From assembly GCA_963801045.1 (NCBI GenBank), contig CAWDDC010000003.1, forward strand, positions 620,001 through 684,000: a stretch of 64,000 bases of DNA, written 5' to 3'. This stretch comes from JACCWP01 sp963801045 (GTDB lineage: Bacteria > Actinomycetota > Actinomycetes > Propionibacteriales > Nocardioidaceae). The notes beneath the pieces are model-generated. The model made no database searches. It saw only the letters and a list, made by a program, of their open reading frames with translations, and was not told the origin of the DNA. The position numbers and the translations under genes were made by a program. The first letter of the stretch is position 1. Each line of letters begins with the position of its first letter. Of the stretch, positions 46,857 to 55,544 are shown piece after piece.

Positions 46857-46895
46857 GTCCAGACCGTAGGCCCAGCAGCGGCCCCCGCGCAGCCG

Positions 46896-48153
46896 TCAGC
46901 CCACGACCGTCTCGGCAGACTGCTCACTGCGGCGAGGCGTGGTGCCGAGCATCAGCACGGCGGCGACGGCGACAGTGGCGGCCAGCAGCGCGACGACGCG
47001 GCTGTCGCTGCCCATCACCTCGGCGAGCGCCGACACCGCCCACGGCGCGGCCGCGGCAGCCATCAGCGTGGGTGCGCCGAGCAGTCCGTTGAGCCGGCCG
47101 TAGCTGCTCGCCCCCCAGCGGTCGCTCACGGCGGTGGCCTGCAGCAGGGTGAACAGCCCACGGCTCGCGCCGACCAGCAGACCGAGCGCGAGCAGCAGCC
47201 CGGCGGGGCCGGGCACGGCCGAGAACGCCGCGATGCTGACGGCAGCCGCGGCCAGCACCCCGGCACCACGCCAGGCGGCGTTCGGTGCCCAGGCGTGCAG
47301 CCGGCCGTACCCGAGCCGGCCGAGGACCTGCCCCAGGCCGCCGAGCCCCAGCGCGATCGCCGCGGTCCGGGTGTCGAGCCCGCGCTCGAGCATCAGCGGG
47401 ACGGTGGCGAAGACGACGGCGAAGGTGGCGAAGGCGCCGAGGCTCATCACCACGACGAGCAGGCCGAAGCTGCGACTTCTGGTGACCCGGGCGGCGTCGG
47501 GGACGCCCGCGTGCGCCGCGGCGGCGGCAATCGACCGGGGCTCCGGGCCACGGCCCGCGCAGGCCGAACAGGTGCGCCGGCACGGTCAGCACCGCGAGCA
47601 CGACCGCCAGGACGAGGTAGGTGTCCCGCCAGCCCAGCGCGTCCTCGAGCACGGCCGTCAGCGGTGCGAAGACGGTGCTCGCGAGCCCTCCGGCCAGCGT
47701 GACGGCGGTCAGTGCCACGACCCGCCGCTCGCCCCACCAGTGCGTCAGCGCGGCGAACGCGGGCGGGTAGAGCGCTGCGGACATCGCCACGCCCGCGGCG
47801 AGCCAGGCCGCCCAGAAGACGGCGAGCGACGAGGCGTTGGCCACCACCACGAGCGCTGTCGTGCCGAGGACCGAACCGGCCGTCATCAGCCACCGCGGTC
47901 CGATCCGGTCGATCGCCCGGCCGACGGCGATGCCGACCAGCCCGGCGGTCACCTGCCCGGCCGAGAAGGCCGCGGTGATGGTCGGAGCCGACCACCCGGT
48001 GTCGGCCGTGATGGACGTGGCGAGGACCGGGAACGCGTAGTAGAGGATCCCCCAGCTGGTGATCTCGGTGAGGCAGAGCACGGCCAGCACCCGCCGCAGC
48101 CCGGCCCGGTCGAGGTGACCGGGCTCGGGGCGCAGCGCCGCTGCTGCTCTCAA
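46896..48153 (-). CDS. MFS transporter in arsenic-type locus, one frameshift
   Basis: This 12-helix major facilitator begins VLAVLCLTEITSWGILYYAFPVL and has the loop GRAIDRIGPRWLMTAG between helices 2 and 3. An indel near 47545, in the central loop, moves the frame. The second bundle continues with SFGLLVVVMSLGAFATFAVV. A TTG at 48153 overlaps the stop of the flavin monooxygenase gene (TTGA), so the two are coupled. The context beside ArsR and ArsC suggests export of an arsenical or of a product of the monooxygenase (inference). Confidence 0.8.
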
Positions 48154-49494
48154 CGGCCGCCGGTGCTGGTGGACGCGAGCCCGACGTCGACCGGCCCGGC
48201 CGGCGCGCAGCAGCCGCCCGCCTCCGTCCCCGCGGTCTCCTCGAACAGGCCGGCACCACCGCAGACGCCGGTCTCCGGCAGCGTCAGCTCGACCCGCCCG
48301 GCTGCCTCGTGGTCGCCGGCCAGCGCGGCGGCGACGGAGCGGACCTGCTCGTAGCCGGTCATCGCGAGGAAGGTCGGCGCCCGGCCGTAGCTCTTCATGC
48401 CCACCAGGTAGACCTCCCCCTCAGGCTGGGCGAGCGCGTTCGCCCCGTGCGGCTCGACGGTGCCACACGAGTGCACGTTGGGATCGATCAGGGGTGCCAG
48501 CCGTACGGGCGCCTGCAGCACGGGGTCGAGCGCGAGCCGCACCTCCGAGAGCCACGACAGGTCAGGCCGGAAGCCGGTCAGCACGACCACCTCGTCGACC
48601 TCGACGTGGCGCCGGCGCGGCCGTCAGCCGGTGCCCAGGCGTCGATGCCCGTCTGGTGCCCGTCTCGGTGACCGACGCGGTGCGGAACCCGGTCACCGCA
48701 CGCACCCGGCCTGCGTCCACAGCCGCCTGGGCGCGCAGGCCCAGCGCGCCACGGGCCGGCAGCTGGTCGGCCTCGCCGCCGCCGAACGTCGAGCCAGACA
48801 GGCCGCGTCGCAGCAGCCAGACGATCTCGGTGCCGGGGTGCGCCTGCGCGATCGCGTCCAGGGCGAGCAGGGCGGTGAACGCGGAGGCGCCGCTGCCCGC
48901 GACGGCGGTACGCCGGCCGGCGTACCTGCTGATGACGCCGGGGTCCTGGGCGTCGGGGACGTGGTAGCTGATCCGGTCGGCGGCGGCAGCCTCGCCGTGG
49001 GCGGGGAGCCCGTCGGCACCGAGCGGGTTCGGACGTGCCCAGGTGCCGGATGCGTCGACGAGCCCACCTGCCTCGATCCGCTGCTCGCCGTCGTCGCTGG
49101 CCACGTGCACGACGAGCGGCACCTCGTCGCGACCGGAGTCGACCACCAGGTCGCGCCCCCGGCGCGCGACTCCCGTCACCCGGGTGCCGTAGCGGACGTG
49201 CTCGCCGAGCGCGTCGGCCAGCGGGTGCAGGTAGCCCTCGATCCAGTCACCCCCGGTCGGGTACGCGTCGGCCGGCGGTGACGACCAGCCGAGCGGCTCC
49301 AGCAGTCGGACGGCGGCCGGGTCGACGAGCTCGGACCAGGTCGAGAACAGCCGCACGTGCGCCCACTCGGCCACGGTCGCCCCGGCAGCGGCACCCTGCT
49401 CGAGCACCAGCGGCTGCAGACCCTGCTCGCGCAGGTGCGCCGCCGCCGCCAGCCCGACCGGCCCTGCCCCCACCACCACGATCGGCAGCTCCAT
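48150..49494 (-). CDS. Flavin-dependent monooxygenase (ArsO-like), one frameshift
   Basis: This is a roughly 450-residue FAD/NAD(P)H enzyme. The FAD site is IVVVGAGPVGLAAAAHLREQG and the second nucleotide site is RTAVAGSGASAFTAL. LVDASGTWARPNPLG and GMKSYGRAPTFLAMTGYEQV are typical of ArsO-type proteins. The C-terminus carries a vicinal cysteine pair (AGGCCAPAG) plus ETGVCGGAG, which could bind trivalent arsenic. An indel near 48612 splits the gene at HVEVDEVVVLTGFRPD. It diverges from the ArsR-acetyltransferase gene across three operator-like repeats. Confidence 0.8.
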
Positions 49495-49520
49495 CACGCC
49501 CTCCTCGGATCGATCCCTGG

Positions 49521-49591
49521 TATCGACGTTCTTCGATGTCATTACCGTATCGATGGTCTTCGATTGACGCAACCATCGACGACACTCGATG
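49521..49591. promoter_or_regulatory. Three spaced ArsR-type operator sites
   Basis: Three copies of ATCGA-N6-TCGAT lie in the 105 bases between the monooxygenase and the ArsR fusion gene. Copy 1 is TATCGACGTTCTTCGAT at 49521-49537, copy 2 is TATCGATGGTCTTCGAT at 49548-49564, and copy 3 is CATCGACGACACTCGATG at 49574-49591. The spacing is 27 and 26 bases. The location and symmetry are those of ArsR/SmtB operators. The third copy nearly touches the start codon at 49600. Confidence 0.75.
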
Positions 49592-49599
49592 ATGCTGCC

Positions 49600-50431
49600 A
49601 TGGCCGGAACCCCCGCGACGTCCGCGCTCTCCACCGACAGCGCGGCGGTCTTCGCCGACTGGTTCGCCTGCCTCGGCGACGCCACCCGGGTGCGGGTGCT
49701 GCACGCCGTCGCGACGTCGTCCGAAGGGCTCACCGTGGGGGACCTGGCCGTCCGCGCCGGGATCAGCCAGTCGACCTGCTCGCACCACGTGCGCAAGCTC
49801 GCGGAGCCGGGCTTCGTGCGGCTGGCCAGGGTCGGCACCACGACGGTCGTCTCCGTCAACCAGTCCTGCTGCACCGGGCTGCCGCACGCGGCCGACGCGG
49901 TGATGGGCGCACTCGCTCCGCGACCCTGCTGCCCGGAGGACCTGCCGGCAGACGTCGGCGTCCGCGCGTACACCGACGACGACTGGCCGGCCGTGCGGGC
50001 CATCTACGCGGAGGGCATCGACAGCGGGCACGCGACCTTCGAGACGACCGTGCCGGCCCGCCGCGACCTCGAGCGGCGCTGGCTGTCCGCGCCACCGCTG
50101 GGTCGCCGAGCGGGACGGCGACGTCGTCGGCTGGGCGGCGGCGACCGCCGTGTCGGCGCGGTCCTGCTACGCCGGCGTGGCGGAGACCTCGGTCTACGTC
50201 GGCGCCACGGCGCGCGGCCGCGGTGTCGGCAAGGTGCTGGTGCACCGGCAGGTCACGGCAGCAGACGCCGACGGGTTGTGGACGCTGCAGACGGCGATCT
50301 TCCCCGAGAACCGGGCCAGCCTCGCCCTGCACCGGGCCGCAGGCTTCCGGACCGTCGGCGTCCGCGAGCGGATCGCCCAGCACCACGGGGTGTGGCGGGA
50401 CACGGTCATGCTCGAGCGGCGGGCGTCCTAG
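49600..50431 (+). CDS. ArsR repressor fused to a GNAT acetyltransferase (ArsN1-like), one frameshift
   Basis: Residues 1-118 form an ArsR winged-helix domain (CLGDATRVRVLHAV; recognition helix ISQSTCSHHVRKLAE). Cysteines at 60, 90-91 (NQSCCTGLPHAAD) and 110-111 (RPCCPED) could form an As(III) site. From about residue 120 a GNAT domain follows, starting VRAYTDDDWPAVRAIYAEG and HATFETTVP, with acetyl-CoA loop ATARGRGVGKVL. This is the phosphinothricin/arsinothricin acetyltransferase (ArsN1) type. One extra base near 50097 breaks the GNAT frame before WVAERDGDVVGWA. It may couple sensing with detoxification. Its 3' end overlaps the convergent arsC by 26 bases. Confidence 0.85.
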
Positions 50432-50840
50432 GGTCGTCGACCAGACCGTCGACCAGGTCGCGCACGCGGCGGCGGATCTCGTCCCGGATCCGGCGCACGG
50501 CGTCGGCGTCCTGGCCGGCCGGGTCGTCGAGCTGCCAGTCCTCGTAGCGCTTGCCGGGGAAGATCGGGCAGGCATCACCGCAGCCCATCGTGATCACGAC
50601 ATCGCTCACGCGGACGTCCTCGGTGCTCAGCAGCGCGGGCTGTGCTCCGGCGATGTCGATGTCGTGCTCGGCCATCACCTGCACGGCGACCGGGTTGACC
50701 GCGTCGCCGGGCACCGATCCGCCCGACCGCACCGTCACCCGATCGCCGGCCATCGCCCGGAGGTAGCCGGCAGCCATCTGGGACCGCCCCGCGTTGTGCA
50801 CGCACACGAACAACACCTGCGGGGTCGTCGTACCGGCCAT
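50406..50840 (-). CDS. arsC: Arsenate reductase, low-molecular-weight phosphatase type
   Basis: This 144-residue enzyme reduces arsenate to arsenite with help from thioredoxin or mycothiol. The P-loop CVHNAGRSQM at residue 13 is the CX5R catalytic motif of the LMW-phosphatase-like ArsC group. VVITMGCGDACPIFPGKRYE with its additional cysteines and DWQLDDPAGQ are diagnostic. It is divergent from the second ArsR gene and convergent with the ArsR-GNAT gene. Confidence 0.92.
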   Translation of the reverse strand: MAGTTTPQVLFVCVHNAGRSQMAAGYLRAMAGDRVTVRSGGSVPGDAVNPVAVQVMAEHDIDIAGAQPALLSTEDVRVSDVVITMGCGDACPIFPGKRYEDWQLDDPAGQDADAVRRIRDEIRRRVRDLVDGLVDDPRTPAARA

Positions 50841-50860
50841 GCTTCAGGGTGGGCGAAAAT

Positions 50861-50876
50861 ATCGACAGATGTCAAT
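50861..50876. promoter_or_regulatory. Inverted repeat between arsC and arsR, likely ArsR operator
   Basis: ATCGACA-GA-TGTCAAT has 7-base arms with one mismatch in an AT-rich island. It lies between the divergent arsC (start 50840) and arsR (start 50907) genes, the expected place for the ArsR binding site. Confidence 0.55.
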
Positions 50877-50906
50877 CTCTGGCCGCCGATCGGGCACAAT
50901 GGCGAC

Positions 50907-51275
50907 GTGACCGCAGCGACCCTGACCGACACCTCCAGCGACACCGAGACGGTGGCCTGCTGCACCCCCCTGGTGGCGGCTTCCCTCGACGCCGACACCG
51001 CGGTCGTGCTCGCGCGCAGGCTCAAGGCGCTGGCGGACCCGACGCGGCTCCGGCTGGTGTCGCTCGTGGCGGCGCACGAGGGGGCGGAGGCCTGCGTGTG
51101 CGACCTCATCGAGCCGGTCGGCCTCAGCCAGCCGACCGTGTCGCACCACCTCAAGATCCTGGTCGACGCCGGCATCCTGACCCGCGAGAAGCGCGGCGTC
51201 TGGGCGTTCTACACGTTGGTCGACGGAGCCCTGGACGCGCTGGCCGGTGTGCTGCGCACCGCCGACTCGCGCTGA
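50907..51275 (+). CDS. ArsR/SmtB-family metalloregulator
   Basis: This 122-residue winged-helix repressor has the metal-binding segment EACVCDLIEPVGLSQ, the alpha-3 CxC site of ArsR/CadC proteins, followed by the recognition helix SQPTVSHHLKILVDAG. An N-terminal VACCTPL adds a cysteine pair, so an As(III)/Sb(III) or Cd(II)/Pb(II) ligand is likely. GTG 50907 is the only sensible start; the ATG at 50899 stops after three codons. It probably represses arsC and itself. Confidence 0.92.
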   Translation: MTAATLTDTSSDTETVACCTPLVAASLDADTAVVLARRLKALADPTRLRLVSLVAAHEGAEACVCDLIEPVGLSQPTVSHHLKILVDAGILTREKRGVWAFYTLVDGALDALAGVLRTADSR

Positions 51276-51322
51276 CCCAGCCTCGGCAAGCCGGGTGCCC
51301 TGAGCCGTGCGATAGTCGCGCG

Positions 51323-52837
51323 ATGCCCAGCGCTGCCGCTGATCTACGCCTGAGTCTCTCCCTGTCGGGAGGGGCGTCGCTCGGCGCCTACCAGGCAGGT
51401 GCGTGCGGCGCGCTGCTGGCGGCCATCGGACACCTCCGCGAGGAGGCCCGTCTCGACGTGCGCCTCGACGCCGTCGGTGGTGCGTCGGCGGGGGCGATCG
51501 TCGGCGTGCTGGCTGCGCACGCCGTCCTGGAGGGCCTCGACGGACCGGCGGTCATGCGGTCGGCCTGGGTCGACCGCGTCTCCATCGACACGCTGCTGCG
51601 CCGCGGCTCGCGCGGCCCACTGTCGCTCGAGGACGTGCGCCGCGACCTTCCGGAGATGCTCGGTGCGGCAGAGCCCACGCGCGAGGGCCAGCCGCACCCG
51701 GTGATGCTGCACGTGGCACTCACCGGCCTGCGCGGGCTGACGTACGAGATCGCAGGGCAGGACGGCGGCGCGCCGATGGCCGGCGTGACGTACGCGGACT
51801 GGCGGGACTTCCGCCTCGAGCCCGGCGGCGGAGTGCAGCAGCTGCTCGAACCGTCCGGCGCCTCGCCGCTCGAGACGGCGCTCGCGTCGGCGTCGCATCC
51901 CGGCGCGTTCGCACCGCGGGTGCTGGACCGCCGTGCCGACCGGGAGGCCTACGAGGCGCAGGGGCTGTCCAACATCCCCCAGTCGGGTTGGCTCTGGTAC
52001 ACCGACGGCGGGTTGGTGCAGCACGAGCCGATCGGGCGACTGCTGACCGCGGCGCGCGAGCTCGACGACGGATCCGACAGCGCGCACCGCCTCACGCTGA
52101 TGGTCCACCCCCGGTCCAAGGAACCCACCGACGCGGAGGAGTGGAGCGACCGCGACCACCAGCCGAGCTGGGCCGAAGGGCTCTCCCGCGGGCTGGCGGT
52201 GGTGTCGGAGCAGCCGCTGTACGACGACCTGCGCAAGGTCAACCGCGACAACGCCCGGCTGGCCTGGGCCGAGTCCCTGATCGGCGCCCTGGAGCCACAC
52301 CTCGGCGAGGGCGCGCGCGAACCGCTCGGCGAGCTCGTGCGGGACATCACCGATCAGCGCCAGGGACAGCGCGCGGGTGCCGGCTCCGAGCTGGACGATC
52401 TCCCCGGATCCGATGCCACCACCGCCGAGCTCCTGTCCCGCGCCATCCTCGACGTGGGCGGCCTCGGCTCGAAGCGGCACCAGGCGGTCGACCTCATCTC
52501 GCCGCTGCTGGTCGCGGCGCGCACCGACCAGAACGTCAGCACGCTGCTGGCCGGTGAGCTGATGGGGGACTTCGGCGGGTTCCTCGACCGCGACCTGCGC
52601 GAGAGCGACTTCGCGCTCGGCTACGAGAGCGCGCTGTGCTGGGCCGGCGAGGGGCTGGAACGTTGCGGAGTGCCCGGCCAGGCGGCCGAAGGCGCCGTCG
52701 AGGCGATCCGGAACGCACGACCCGTCGCCTGGGAGGACGTCCGGGTCGGAGGACGGACGAGTCGCGACCTGCCCTGGCGTGCCCGCCTGCGGCTGGCGCA
52801 CTTCCTGCTGCGCATGGTGCGGTCGCTGGCGCGCTGA
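51323..52837 (+). CDS. Patatin-like phospholipase-family protein
   Basis: This 504-residue protein has the patatin serine-aspartate dyad. The oxyanion loop is SLSGGASLGAYQAGA, the nucleophile serine is in GGASAGAIVG near residue 57, and the aspartate is in WYTDGGLVQHEP. The C-terminal half after about residue 260 is helical, without recognised motifs, and is longer than in simple patatins. No signal peptide is present. It may hydrolyse lipids or acyl esters; its role is unknown. Confidence 0.88.
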   Translation: MPSAAADLRLSLSLSGGASLGAYQAGACGALLAAIGHLREEARLDVRLDAVGGASAGAIVGVLAAHAVLEGLDGPAVMRSAWVDRVSIDTLLRRGSRGPLSLEDVRRDLPEMLGAAEPTREGQPHPVMLHVALTGLRGLTYEIAGQDGGAPMAGVTYADWRDFRLEPGGGVQQLLEPSGASPLETALASASHPGAFAPRVLDRRADREAYEAQGLSNIPQSGWLWYTDGGLVQHEPIGRLLTAARELDDGSDSAHRLTLMVHPRSKEPTDAEEWSDRDHQPSWAEGLSRGLAVVSEQPLYDDLRKVNRDNARLAWAESLIGALEPHLGEGAREPLGELVRDITDQRQGQRAGAGSELDDLPGSDATTAELLSRAILDVGGLGSKRHQAVDLISPLLVAARTDQNVSTLLAGELMGDFGGFLDRDLRESDFALGYESALCWAGEGLERCGVPGQAAEGAVEAIRNARPVAWEDVRVGGRTSRDLPWRARLRLAHFLLRMVRSLAR

Positions 52838-52853
52838 CCACACCGGGCGCCTG

Positions 52854-55535
52854 TCAGCGAAGGACTTCCAGCTCCCCCAGCTTTGGTGGGACCGCCCCGA
52901 TGCGACTCCGCGGCAGCACCAGCCGCACGCGTGCGGTCTGCGTGGCGGGGAAGTCGCGGCGCACGTTGGGTCCGGCGTGGTCACCCACCCGGAGCACGGT
53001 GCGCCAGTCGCCGTCGTCGTCGACCTGCAGCCGGTAGCCGGTGTGCGGCACGGTCAGCCAGTGGAACCCGGCCGCGTCGACGGTCCGCGTACGTCCGAGG
53101 TCTACGGTGAGCGACTGACGAGCGGCGTTGTCCTCGGGCAGCGACCAGCTGGTGACCCGACTGCCGTCGACGGCGGCCGACGGCAGGTAGCTGATGTCAG
53201 CCGCGGTGGCGGTCGCCGGCCGGCACCGGGCCACGTTCTGCGTGGGCTGCTGGTCGGGTCGGCGGGTGGGCAGGGTGATCGGCGCGCCGGTGGAGACGGT
53301 CTGGGTTCCCGATGACGACGCCACCCGCATCGGGTCGCCGCGCACGAGGCGGACCCGCGTGCGTTCGGCGCCGACCTGCACGTCGAACGTGCGCCCGTGC
53401 CAGTGCAGCCCGGTGACGGTGAGGCCGTCGGCGAGCTGCGGGGGCAGTGACGGGTTCAGCCAGACGTGGTGACTGCGCCAGCGCAGCCCCGGGAACCCGT
53501 ACAGGAACTCCTGCAGGAACCCGCCCTCGCCAGTGGTGAAGGTGAACACTCCCTGGCCGCCGCGCGCCTCGGTGAACTGCTCGTAGGGTCCGCGGACGAA
53601 CGGCAGCAGGCTGCGCTGGGCGTAGGTCCAGGACGAGCAGCCCGCGACCCCGAGCTGCGAGGCCACGATCGCGTTGACCGAGTCGGTCATCGCCGGCCCC
53701 TCGGGGTCGTAGCGCGGCACGTAGTAGTCGAGCGTCGACCGGTCGACCCGTCGCGGCTGCCGTATCTCCCACGGGTACGTCAGCAGCACGGCGTCGGCCT
53801 GCTTCACCATCTCCCCGTCGTAGCCGGCGTACTCGGGACGGACGGCAGGGAAGCCGCCCATCGGCCGGGGGGCGAGCACCCGCAACCCGTCGGCCACCTG
53901 ACGCCAACGGGCGGGCGCGTCGGCACCGACCAGTCCGGCCGCATGGATGGCGATGCGGAGGACGGTGGCGGCACCGTTGTTGGTGTAGACGGAGTCGTCG
54001 ACCGGCCAGTTGTGCTCGTCGGGACCTTCGATGTCGTTGATCGAGTACGACCCGTCGGCGTTGTCCTCGGCCCGGCTGGCCCAGAACGTGGCGGCGCCCC
54101 GCAGCACCGGCCAGCCACGTTCGCGCAGCCACTGCCGGTCGCCGGTGGCCAGGTAGTACTGCCACTGGCCGAGCGCCACGTCGGCAGTGATGTGCTGCTC
54201 GAGCTCGCGCGTCTCGGCCCACGTCGGCGTCACCTCGTCGCCGGTGAGCGCGCTCTCCCAGGCGAAGCGCATGCCCGCGTAGCCGGTCCGTTCGGCGTTG
54301 CGTCTCGCACCGTCGCGAGTGCGGTAGCGGTAGTCGACAACGGTCGAGGCGTCGCGCGGGTGCTGCGCCAGCAGCGCCGGGTACATCCAGGTCTCGGCGT
54401 CCCAGAAGACGTGGTTGTTGTAGCCGTAGCTGGACAGGCCCACCGGGCTGATGCTCCAGTCGACGTTGGGCCGCGCGCTCGACAGCAGGTAGAACGTCGC
54501 CGCCCGGATCCGTTGCTGCAGCGCCGGGTTGCCCGGCACCCGGATGTCGCTGCGCCACAGCTGCCGCCACGCGGCGGCGCTCTCGGCCACCAGCTGCCCA
54601 GTGCCGGTGCGCGCCGCGCGCCGGACGGCACGGTCGGCGGTGGCGTTCGCTGCCCTGCTGTCGACCGAGGTCGCGAAGCCGACGACCTTGCTGACGGTGT
54701 AGCTCTGTCCGCGTCGGACGCGGAAACCTGCCTGCAGCGTCGTGCTCCGGTCGGTGGTGCGGGCTCGGACCCGGGCGCGGTCGGGCACCAGGAGCCGGTC
54801 CGCGTAGGCGATCCGCGTGTCCGTGCCGTCGGTGCGCGCGACGAGCGCGGCGCCGCGCTGCCGAGCAGACGCGGACGTGCGCACCGGAGCGAGTCCGGGC
54901 GTGTACGAGAAGCCGTCGCCGAGCCGATCGACGATGCTCACTCGACCGGTCCAGCGTGGGGTGAACGTCAGCCGGACCAGGCCCACCCGGTGCCGGTCGC
55001 GGTCCATCACCACGTCGTAGCGCAGCCGGGTGGAACGACCGTCGTCGCCGCGCCAGATGGCCGACGTGCTGACGACGCCACGGTGCAGATCGAGGGTCTG
55101 CCGGTAGCAGGACACCCGCCCGTCGCTGAAGTAGGTGCCGCCGCCCGTGCGGAGGTCGAGCCGGGTCCAGCCGGGCAGGTTCAGTCCGCCCTGCTCGAAC
55201 GTGCCGCCGTGGTCGGGATCCGGGACGTCGGCCCAGACGCCGGCCAGGTGGGTGTCCGTCGCGAACGGCGAGGTGACGAATCCGTGGCCGGCCGCTGGCA
55301 CCCGCGTCCCGACATAGCCGTTGCCGGCGTACGCAGGCGCCGCGGCTGCCGCGTCGGGGTTCGTGGTGGACAGCTGCCAACCGGGCGACGCCGGTGCGCC
55401 ACCGCACCTGGTGGCGGGCGGCGGCGCCGGTGCGGTGCCCACCGCAGCAGGGACCGCGAGAGCGCTGCCGAGCAGCGAGGAGATGCCGATCAGGCCGGCA
55501 CCGAGCCAGCGTCGGTGGCGTCGTGCTCGTCGCAT
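52854..55535 (-). CDS. Secreted glycoside hydrolase family 65 protein (acid trehalase-like) with F5/8-type C domain
   Basis: This intact 893-residue protein has a Sec signal (LGAGLIGISSLLGSALAVPA). A GH65 N-terminal beta domain follows (NGYVGTRVPA). The (alpha/alpha)6 catalytic barrel contains HVFWDAETWMYPALL and the predicted acid residue in IEGPDEHNWPVDDSVYTNN. A GH65 C-terminal domain ends near residue 740, and a last domain of about 130 residues (SYLPSAAVDGSRVTSW and onwards) resembles an F5/8-type C carbohydrate-binding module. Relatives hydrolyse trehalose or related alpha-glucosides outside the cell; phosphorylase activity is less likely for a secreted protein. Confidence 0.85.
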   Translation of the reverse strand: MRRARRHRRWLGAGLIGISSLLGSALAVPAAVGTAPAPPPATRCGGAPASPGWQLSTTNPDAAAAAPAYAGNGYVGTRVPAAGHGFVTSPFATDTHLAGVWADVPDPDHGGTFEQGGLNLPGWTRLDLRTGGGTYFSDGRVSCYRQTLDLHRGVVSTSAIWRGDDGRSTRLRYDVVMDRDRHRVGLVRLTFTPRWTGRVSIVDRLGDGFSYTPGLAPVRTSASARQRGAALVARTDGTDTRIAYADRLLVPDRARVRARTTDRSTTLQAGFRVRRGQSYTVSKVVGFATSVDSRAANATADRAVRRAARTGTGQLVAESAAAWRQLWRSDIRVPGNPALQQRIRAATFYLLSSARPNVDWSISPVGLSSYGYNNHVFWDAETWMYPALLAQHPRDASTVVDYRYRTRDGARRNAERTGYAGMRFAWESALTGDEVTPTWAETRELEQHITADVALGQWQYYLATGDRQWLRERGWPVLRGAATFWASRAEDNADGSYSINDIEGPDEHNWPVDDSVYTNNGAATVLRIAIHAAGLVGADAPARWRQVADGLRVLAPRPMGGFPAVRPEYAGYDGEMVKQADAVLLTYPWEIRQPRRVDRSTLDYYVPRYDPEGPAMTDSVNAIVASQLGVAGCSSWTYAQRSLLPFVRGPYEQFTEARGGQGVFTFTTGEGGFLQEFLYGFPGLRWRSHHVWLNPSLPPQLADGLTVTGLHWHGRTFDVQVGAERTRVRLVRGDPMRVASSSGTQTVSTGAPITLPTRRPDQQPTQNVARCRPATATAADISYLPSAAVDGSRVTSWSLPEDNAARQSLTVDLGRTRTVDAAGFHWLTVPHTGYRLQVDDDGDWRTVLRVGDHAGPNVRRDFPATQTARVRLVLPRSRIGAVPPKLGELEVLR

Positions 55536-55544
55536 GGCGGCAGG

